35,340 bases of DNA from Treponema sp. (GTDB lineage Bacteria; Spirochaetota; Spirochaetia; Treponematales; Breznakiellaceae): assembly GCA_031276965.1 (NCBI GenBank), contig JAISMC010000002.1, forward strand, positions 1-35,340, given 5' to 3'. The notes below the pieces were generated by a model. It was not told the origin of the DNA, made no database searches, and saw nothing but the letters and a program-made list of their open reading frames with translations. Positions 31,613 through 35,340 of this stretch are shown in pieces; the stretch's first letter is position 1, and the number at the start of each line of letters is the position of its first letter. Both the position numbers and the translations under genes were made by a program.

Positions 31613-32176
31613 TTACAGGCGTCCCACAAGGTCAAGGCTGGGTATCAGCGTCCCGGCGCCGGGCTTCCACCGGGCGGGGCAGACATGATCGCCGTGTTCG
31701 GCTACGAACTGTGAGGCCTGTACCCGGCGGAAGATTTCTTCCGCGTTGCGTCCTACATTGCCCGCGACAATCTCGTAGGCTACGATTTTTCCCTCGGGAT
31801 TTATAATAAAGTCGCCCCGTTCGGCCAGGCCCTTTTCTTCAATCAGCACCTCAAAATCCCTGGCCAGGATGCCGGTAGGATCGGCCAGCATGGGATAGCG
31901 GATCTTCTGAATGGTCCTGGATATATCGTACCAGGCCTTATGGACAAAATGGGTGTCGCAGGAAACCGAATAGACCTCGCAGCCGACAGCCTTAAAATCA
32001 TTGTACATATCCGCCAGATCCTCCAGTTCGGTGGGACAAACAAAGGTAAAATCCGCCGGATAAAAGAAAAAGACATTCCACCTGCCAAGGATATCGGCCC
32101 TGGTTACCGTTTTGAAGGTATTCTCATGAAAGGCCTCTACGGAAAAATCGGCGATCTCTTTATTAATCATTGACAT
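31613..32176 (-). CDS. ahpC: AhpC-type 2-Cys peroxiredoxin
   Basis: AhpC reduces hydrogen peroxide and alkyl hydroperoxides in the cytoplasm. From ATG 32176, with AAGGAGG five bases upstream, the protein has 187 residues, the same as E. coli AhpC; the longer frame to 32206 has no support. The peroxidatic cysteine is Cys47 in FYPADFTFVCPTE and the resolving cysteine is Cys166 in HVCPARW. The GGLG-type loop is represented by EEKGLAERGDFIINPEG near 112-128, which is not a canonical sensitive-type GGLG, and the C-terminus SLDLVGRL is present. No AhpF or thioredoxin reductase gene is in view, so its reductant comes from elsewhere. It fits an anaerobe protecting itself from oxygen, as does the nearby flavodoxin. 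Confidence 0.95.
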   Translation of the reverse strand: MSMINKEIADFSVEAFHENTFKTVTRADILGRWNVFFFYPADFTFVCPTELEDLADMYNDFKAVGCEVYSVSCDTHFVHKAWYDISRTIQKIRYPMLADPTGILARDFEVLIEEKGLAERGDFIINPEGKIVAYEIVAGNVGRNAEEIFRRVQASQFVAEHGDHVCPARWKPGAGTLIPSLDLVGRL

Positions 32177-32281
32177 ACCTGCCTCCTTACCCGCCCTGCG
32201 CGGCATTTTTATGCGTCAGTGTGTAATATATACCATGATGAAAAGGTCCGGGTCAAGCGCAGGCATCCGGCGCGGCCGGTT

Positions 32282-32740
32282 TCAGCCCTTATGCGGCGCC
32301 CCTTCGGGGTTTTCCAGCAGCTTCAGCCACTTCCTTTGCCGGCGGCGGTAAAACGCCCCGGCCCAGAGGCGCACGGCGCCGGTCAGCGGCCCCGCTCCGA
32401 TCTCAACCTCGTCGGTGTAGCGGGTGGAGGCTTCGTCAACCGGCGTCAGGATGATCCGGTGGTTCCAGACCGGGACCAGCCGGTTTCCCTCAAAGGTTTG
32501 GATGACCAGGGCGGCGGGATCGATCTTGTGAATGTTGATGGTATGTATGCCGAAGGGAAGGCCGAAGATCCGCAGCCGGAAACGGACCTGCGTTCCCTCC
32601 CGCCATGCCCTTTCCCCGGTTACCGGAACAAAGGCCGCCCAGGGGGCGGCAATGTAACGCAGGGTTTCCACCTGCATAAGGAGGGGCCATATTTTCCCCG
32701 GCGCCGCGGGGAATAATGAGGAGAGGCGGAGGGTTTTCAT
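32282..32740 (-). CDS. SRPBCC-fold (START-like) protein
   Basis: From ATG 32740, with AGGAG eight bases upstream, the product is 152 residues; an upstream ATG at 32764 has a poorer site. The opening MKTLRLSSLFPAAPGKIWPLL is the usual first strand and helix of the SRPBCC/polyketide-cyclase-like fold. The core includes WREGTQVRFRLRIFG and the paired strands near residues 80-125 (NRLVPVWNHRIIL, then RYTDEVEIGAG), and a closing long helix with RRRQRKWLKLLEN. Such proteins bind hydrophobic ligands, but no catalytic residue can be assigned. A TACAAT at 32779 to 32774 on minus is a possible -10 box. It is a single-gene unit as far as I can see. Confidence 0.8.
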   Translation of the reverse strand: MKTLRLSSLFPAAPGKIWPLLMQVETLRYIAAPWAAFVPVTGERAWREGTQVRFRLRIFGLPFGIHTINIHKIDPAALVIQTFEGNRLVPVWNHRIILTPVDEASTRYTDEVEIGAGPLTGAVRLWAGAFYRRRQRKWLKLLENPEGAPHKG

Positions 32741-32868
32741 GGGGGACACTCCTGTGCGTTTCATGCTGCGCCTATTGTAGCGCGGTCCCGCTTTTTGAAC
32801 ACCCGGCGCCGGACGCCCCGGCGTTTACCGGGCATGGTACAGGCGGAAGACACAACAGGCGGATACGA

Positions 32869-32894
32869 AAAACTCCCGGCGTACCGGGAGTTTT
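32869..32894. terminator. Bidirectional intrinsic terminator
   Basis: AAAACTCCCGG (32869-32879) pairs perfectly with CCGGGAGTTTT (32884-32894), loop CGTA. It lies 27 bp past the stop codon of the minus-strand beta-rich lipoprotein gene and would end its transcript. Confidence 0.8.
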
Positions 32895-32920
32895 GGGGAC
32901 AAAACCCTAAGAGCGGACGC

Positions 32921-33763
32921 CTATGCCTCTGCCTTCCAGCCGGCGACGCCGCTGCCGCCGGCATCGGCGTTCCATTTGTAGGTTTTACCTGCCGCCGCAG
33001 CGCCGGCGGCGGTACTGTCATTCGGATAGAATATGGATTTGTTGCTTCCGATGACATCGTTGGCGTTATTAATTATGATGCTTGGCGCGCCGCCCGTGGA
33101 ATCGCCGGTAAGCGCGCCGTTAATGATAAGCGTACCCCCGCTTTTGACCGTTAACCGGCCGCTGGAAGTTTCGAGCGTATAGGCGGCCGCGCTTTTTATG
33201 GTAAGTGTCGATCCCGATAGTATGTCAATGGGTATGTCTGTCGTAGCCCGCTGGTTTACTATTAATTTACCGGCCAGCTCTGTTCCGGTAATGCCGCCGC
33301 CTGTGGAAAGCGTAGAATCGTGGTTAGTATCGCTGTCGTCCCAGCTAAGACCGCTCATAAGATTAACGCCCACGATGCTTTTGCTGCCAAAAAAAAGCGC
33401 GGCCCCGTATTGCAGTTCCAGTTTGCCGCCGGTGTCGTCAAAATTATCGGGATCATCCAGGCGCACGGTCGCGCCGTCCAATGCGATAAGTTTTTTACCG
33501 CCGGCGGCTTTAATCGTATAGGATCCCCGTACCGCAAGCGTTACGTTTGCGGGTATCTCCAAAGTATCGCTGAGGGTTACATTCTGACTCAAAATAATGG
33601 TTCCGCCGCTTACGGTTACCTTGCCTTCAAGATCCGTGTTTCCCGCCACCAGGGCCGCCGCGGCCGCCGCGCCGGGGTCCGTCGAATCGTCCGAAGAACA
33701 GCCCAAAAAGAACGGTGATGCGCCTAACAGGACGATCATCCCAAGTAAGAGCCTTGTTTTCAT
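32921..33763 (-). CDS. Beta-helix-like lipoprotein, unknown function
   Basis: ATG 33763 follows AGGAGG at 5 nt, an excellent ribosome binding site. The 280-residue product begins with a lipoprotein signal ending FLGC (Cys22), then an acidic SSDDSTD linker and an Ala run. Residues about 45-235 are short strands with repeating glycine turns, for example KVTVSGGTIILSQNVTLSD and GRLTVKSGGTLIINGALTG, the pattern of a right-handed beta-helix as in pectate-lyase-like or adhesin-like surface proteins. There is no catalytic motif that I can name. The C-terminus (KTYKWNADAGGSGVAGWKAE) is aromatic. It is probably surface or periplasm exposed. Such proteins are common in spirochaetes of the gut and usually strain-variable. 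Confidence 0.8.
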   Translation of the reverse strand: MKTRLLLGMIVLLGASPFFLGCSSDDSTDPGAAAAAALVAGNTDLEGKVTVSGGTIILSQNVTLSDTLEIPANVTLAVRGSYTIKAAGGKKLIALDGATVRLDDPDNFDDTGGKLELQYGAALFFGSKSIVGVNLMSGLSWDDSDTNHDSTLSTGGGITGTELAGKLIVNQRATTDIPIDILSGSTLTIKSAAAYTLETSSGRLTVKSGGTLIINGALTGDSTGGAPSIIINNANDVIGSNKSIFYPNDSTAAGAAAAGKTYKWNADAGGSGVAGWKAEA

Positions 33764-33843
33764 AAAATCCTCCTAAAAAACAGCTTTTCAAAAGAGGACT
33801 TCCTGCAAAAAAAGCGCTATACTTTTAATGCATTTAGTTGCAG

Positions 33844-33885
33844 CCCCGGAAGCGGTTACTCTTGGCGGATGCGCCGTTTCCGGGG
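33844..33885. terminator. GC-rich stem-loop upstream of the beta-helix lipoprotein gene
   Basis: CCCCGGAAGCGG (33844-33855) pairs with CCGTTTCCGGGG (33874-33885) with one G-T pair, followed on plus by a T-rich tail. It sits in the 463-bp non-coding stretch 33764-34226 between two minus-strand genes. No plus-strand gene ends here, so it may instead be a leader structure or a lone repeat. Confidence 0.45.
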
Positions 33886-33971
33886 TTCCTCTTTTATTTT
33901 AATCAGAGGCGCAGGCCCCCGTTAAAACCACAACAAACGCAGATTCGCGGTCTCCCCACGAACCCACACGA

Positions 33972-34099
33972 ACAGAAGAAGTTGAAGAAGCCATCAAACC
34001 ACAAGTTCGTGTCCTTCGTGTCCTTTGTGGTTTCTCCTCTTCTTCCGTCCACACAAACAGAAGAAATATAACCACAAAGGCACACGAAGGAAGAAGGAT
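33972..34099 (+). repeat. Dispersed GTTCGTG/GTGGTT repeat, copy 2, with inverted partner
   Basis: 33972-34047 carries GAAGAAGTTGAAGAAGCC, CAAGTTCGTG, CTTCGTGTCC, TTTGTGGTTTCTCC and TCTTCTTCC in order, parallel to the minus strand of 4305-4400. 34070-34099 is an inverted partial copy: CCTTTGTGGTT (34022-34032) pairs with AACCACAAAGG (34070-34080), so the unit can form a hairpin. Confidence 0.75.
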
Positions 34100-34158
34100 G
34101 AGGTACTATGACTCTCTCTACCCTCAAAGGACCGGGGAATGAACCCCTTGTAACAAAT

Positions 34159-34224
34159 CAAAGCCATCAAACAACAAGTTCGTGTCTGTTCGTGTGGTTC
34201 GTGGTTTTCCTCCTCTTCTTCCTT
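34159..34224 (+). repeat. Dispersed GTTCGTG/GTGGTT repeat, copy 3
   Basis: The stretch has AGCCATCAAACAACAAG, TTCGTGTCTGTTCGTG, TGGTTCGTGGTTTTCC and CTCTTCTTCC, in the same order as copy 2 beginning from its CCATCAAAC. It ends directly before the stop codon of the minus-strand gene at 34227. The space between copies 2 and 3 contains nothing I can assign. Confidence 0.75.
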
Positions 34225-34226
34225 TC

Positions 34227-34883
34227 TCACGGCACGACGGCGGAAAACACCGGCCCGAAGGGCCCCGCTTCTCCCTTGCTGTTCTCGTAGCGCAGGCAGA
34301 AGTAGACCGTGTTCCCCGATTCCCCGTCAAAGTCGAAGCGTTCCTTCTTCCGCCTCGTAAAGATCGAGTAGGGCAGGTCCGCGCCGGTCTTGGGGACGCC
34401 CGTTACCCGGAACGGGAACCTCGCGCTGGCCGGGCCGGAGAAGCCGTAGTAGATCCGCACCCCGTAGTCGCTGCGGGGGTCAGGCGCCGTCCCCGAGACG
34501 GGCCGGATGTTCCGCAGTTCCACGAGGTGTATGCCCGGAAAAGTCAAATCCGCCTGGGCCTGGGCCTCGGGGACCGGCACCGGCGACGGCGGGTCCCGCT
34601 CCTTAAGCCCCAGCGCCGCCAAATCGCCCTCCGTCAGCGGCGACAGCTTGAAGTACCGGTCCTTGAAAAAGCGCATCTTCGCCTTCAGCGCCTTAAACGC
34701 CGCCTGGCACTCCACCGTGATCACGCGGGTCCGCTCGTCGTCGTCCATCGCCTTCCGCAGCAGCTCCCGGGCCGCGTCATACAGGTTCGACAGCTCGTTG
34801 TACTGTTCCTGGGGCACCCCCCAGGCCGTCCGCCGGGCCGCGGTCATGTAGACAATCCAGTTGTCGCACATGGCCAGGATCAA
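34227..34883 (-). CDS. Spirochaetal hypothetical protein with nonsense codon near its original start
   Basis: The open frame gives up to 218 residues from TTG 34883, or 214 from ATG 34871; neither has a ribosome binding site. Residues about 1-90 are helical (AMCDNWIVYMTAARRTAWGV, then an Ala/Glu/Lys-rich helix). Residues about 105-215 are beta-rich and may form a fibronectin-III-like domain (LTFPGIHLVELRNI, then YGVRIYYGFSG, and a final FCLRYENSKGEAGPFGP). I have a memory of similar proteins from gut spirochaetes and Bacteroidota but no function. In the same frame 39 bp upstream lies ATG 34922 with GGAGG before it, separated from this frame by a TAG. The gene is therefore either a very recent pseudogene or uses reinitiation. 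Confidence 0.7.
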   Translation of the reverse strand: MILAMCDNWIVYMTAARRTAWGVPQEQYNELSNLYDAARELLRKAMDDDERTRVITVECQAAFKALKAKMRFFKDRYFKLSPLTEGDLAALGLKERDPPSPVPVPEAQAQADLTFPGIHLVELRNIRPVSGTAPDPRSDYGVRIYYGFSGPASARFPFRVTGVPKTGADLPYSIFTRRKKERFDFDGESGNTVYFCLRYENSKGEAGPFGPVFSAVVP

Positions 34884-34901
34884 ACTCCGGGCGGCGGGGA
34901 G

Positions 34902-34922
34902 CTAATCGTTACTCGTTGCCAT
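34902..34922 (-). other. Likely original start of the 34227 gene, interrupted by TAG at codon 7
   Basis: On minus, GGAGG (34937 to 34933 region) is followed nine to ten bases later by ATG 34922, which reads MATSND and then TAG (34904 to 34902). After the TAG the frame continues LPAARSLILAMCDNW into the large open frame. TAG is one transition from TGG (Trp). Confidence 0.65.
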
Positions 34923-34950
34923 TTTTTTTGAGCCTCCTTTTTATTCGCAA

Positions 34951-35026
34951 GCGGGTTTAATACCCCGCCGCTCTGCGGCGGTTTTAAACCGGCTAAAATA
35001 TTGGTTTGTGCGGGTATTAAACCCGC
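34951..35026. repeat. Nested inverted repeat upstream of the 34227 gene
   Basis: GCGGGTTTAATACCC (34951-34965) is matched exactly by GGGTATTAAACCCGC (35012-35026). Inside the left arm begins a second perfect hairpin CCGCCGC-TCT-GCGGCGG (34965-34971 and 34975-34981). The whole forms a 76-bp cruciform-capable unit about 30 bp before the ruined start codon. Confidence 0.75.
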
Positions 35027-35056
35027 ATAAAATCCATACTTTGCAGAACCAGCCAT

Positions 35057-35080
35057 ACCCCGTCCGCTCTGCGGCGGGGT
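35057..35080. repeat. GC-rich hairpin related to the one at 34965-34981
   Basis: ACCCCG-T-CCGC (35057-35067), loop TCT, GCGGCGGGGT (35071-35080): ten pairs with one bulged T. The core CCGC-TCT-GCGGCGG is the same as in the hairpin at 34965-34981, so the pair is a short duplicated hairpin. Confidence 0.6.
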
Positions 35081-35083
35081 TGG

Positions 35084-35340
35084 TTGATTGTTTCCGCAAC
35101 AGAGGTTGTGGATTTCAAGTCAGAATCCATGGATTTCAAGCCGGAATCCATGGATTTCAAGTCAGAATCCATGGATTTTAAGTCAGAATCCATGGATTTT
35201 AAGCCGGAATCCATGGATTCTAAGCCGGAATCCACGGCGTATAATCCGGCCCGCCCTCCGCATAAAACCTTCGGCGCGCCGGATGACGCTGCCGGTACAG
35301 GACCGGATCGATCCGCCGGGGCCCTTGGGCCGGGCGGGGG
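35084..35340 (+). CDS. Possible partial gene with MDFKPES repeats, running off the right edge
   Basis: A plus-strand frame is open from 35021 to the end of the window. Start candidates are TTG 35084 (a G-rich stretch lies just before it), GTG 35108 and ATG 35129; none is convincing. The frame encodes six heptads of the MDFKSES / MDFKPES type (35108-35236), and then a Pro/Ala/Gly-rich stretch that continues to the edge. No domain is recognised. The minus strand is also open across the same interval (heptads MDSGLKS, ending with TAA-type stop near 35017), so the coding strand is not certain. If plus is right, the array is the variable N-terminus of an unseen protein. Confidence 0.35.
   Translation, partial: MIVSATEVVDFKSESMDFKPESMDFKSESMDFKSESMDFKPESMDSKPESTAYNPARPPHKTFGAPDDAAGTGPDRSAGALGPGG
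35111..35236. repeat. Tandem array of 6 x 21 bp units with palindromic junction
   Basis: Units start at 35111, 35132, 35153, 35174, 35195 and 35216. Each is GATTTCAAG (or GATTTTAAG, GATTCTAAG), then TCA or CCG, then GAATCCATG. At each junction AATCCATGGATT is a perfect 12-bp palindrome containing CCATGG; the last unit ends CACG and lacks it. The unit is 7 codons long and open on both strands. There is no sequence diversity like CRISPR spacers. Confidence 0.9.

Noticed and set aside
34902-34904. TAG read as pyrrolysine
   Set aside because: There is no pylT/pylS-type context, and a single TAG at codon 7 of a hypothetical gene is better explained as a nonsense mutation.

Overview
The window looks like chromosomal DNA of a GC-rich Treponema-like spirochaete. 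The diagnostic block is tamB-like, bamA, skp/ompH, mutS in one direction, which as I remember matches the T. pallidum TP0325-TP0328 order. The ispG, TPR protein, uracil phosphoribosyltransferase-like order and the relaxed spirochaetal lipoboxes also fit. The GC-rich codon use and the many short intergenic repeats suggest a host-associated, perhaps termite-gut, Treponema. That last step is inference from sequence character only.

Region by region. 1-4291 (+): the end of ispG (isoprenoid synthesis), a secreted TPR-like protein, a UPRT-like protein and a TPR lipoprotein. 4292-4886 is non-coding and repeat-rich, including a 13-copy 21-bp array. 4887-9803 (-) encodes a very large predicted outer-membrane protein. 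9971-10918 (+) holds a DUF503 gene and a lipoprotein. 10937-12991 (-) is a multi-pass membrane protein. 13135-17831 (+) carries an unrecognised cytoplasmic protein, a lipoprotein, trmB and ligA. Three strong hairpins follow. 17980-19271 (-) is tmk plus a small exported protein. 19389-29558 (+) is the tamB-bamA-skp-mutS block: three envelope-biogenesis genes and a mismatch-repair gene.

From about 29.6 kb the character changes to accessory DNA. There is a DUF3793 gene divergent from a flavodoxin gene, and both promoters carry the same 16-bp GTTA-N8-TAAC site. Next come an ABC-exporter remnant with its middle deleted, an AhpC-type peroxiredoxin, an SRPBCC protein, and a beta-rich lipoprotein. 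A spirochaete hypothetical gene follows that has an in-frame TAG at codon 7. The window ends in a second 21-bp array that may be the 5' part of a gene running off the right edge.

The most unusual material is the non-coding structure. A roughly 75-bp hairpin element supplies the TAG stop codon of two unrelated genes. A separate roughly 70-bp repeat occurs three times. Two unrelated tandem arrays have 21-bp units, each built on a palindrome and open in several frames. There is also a 22-bp-stem perfect palindrome, and several promoters whose -10 box lies only 6-10 nt from the start codon, suggesting leaderless mRNAs. No tRNA, rRNA, CRISPR array or intact transposase gene was seen.
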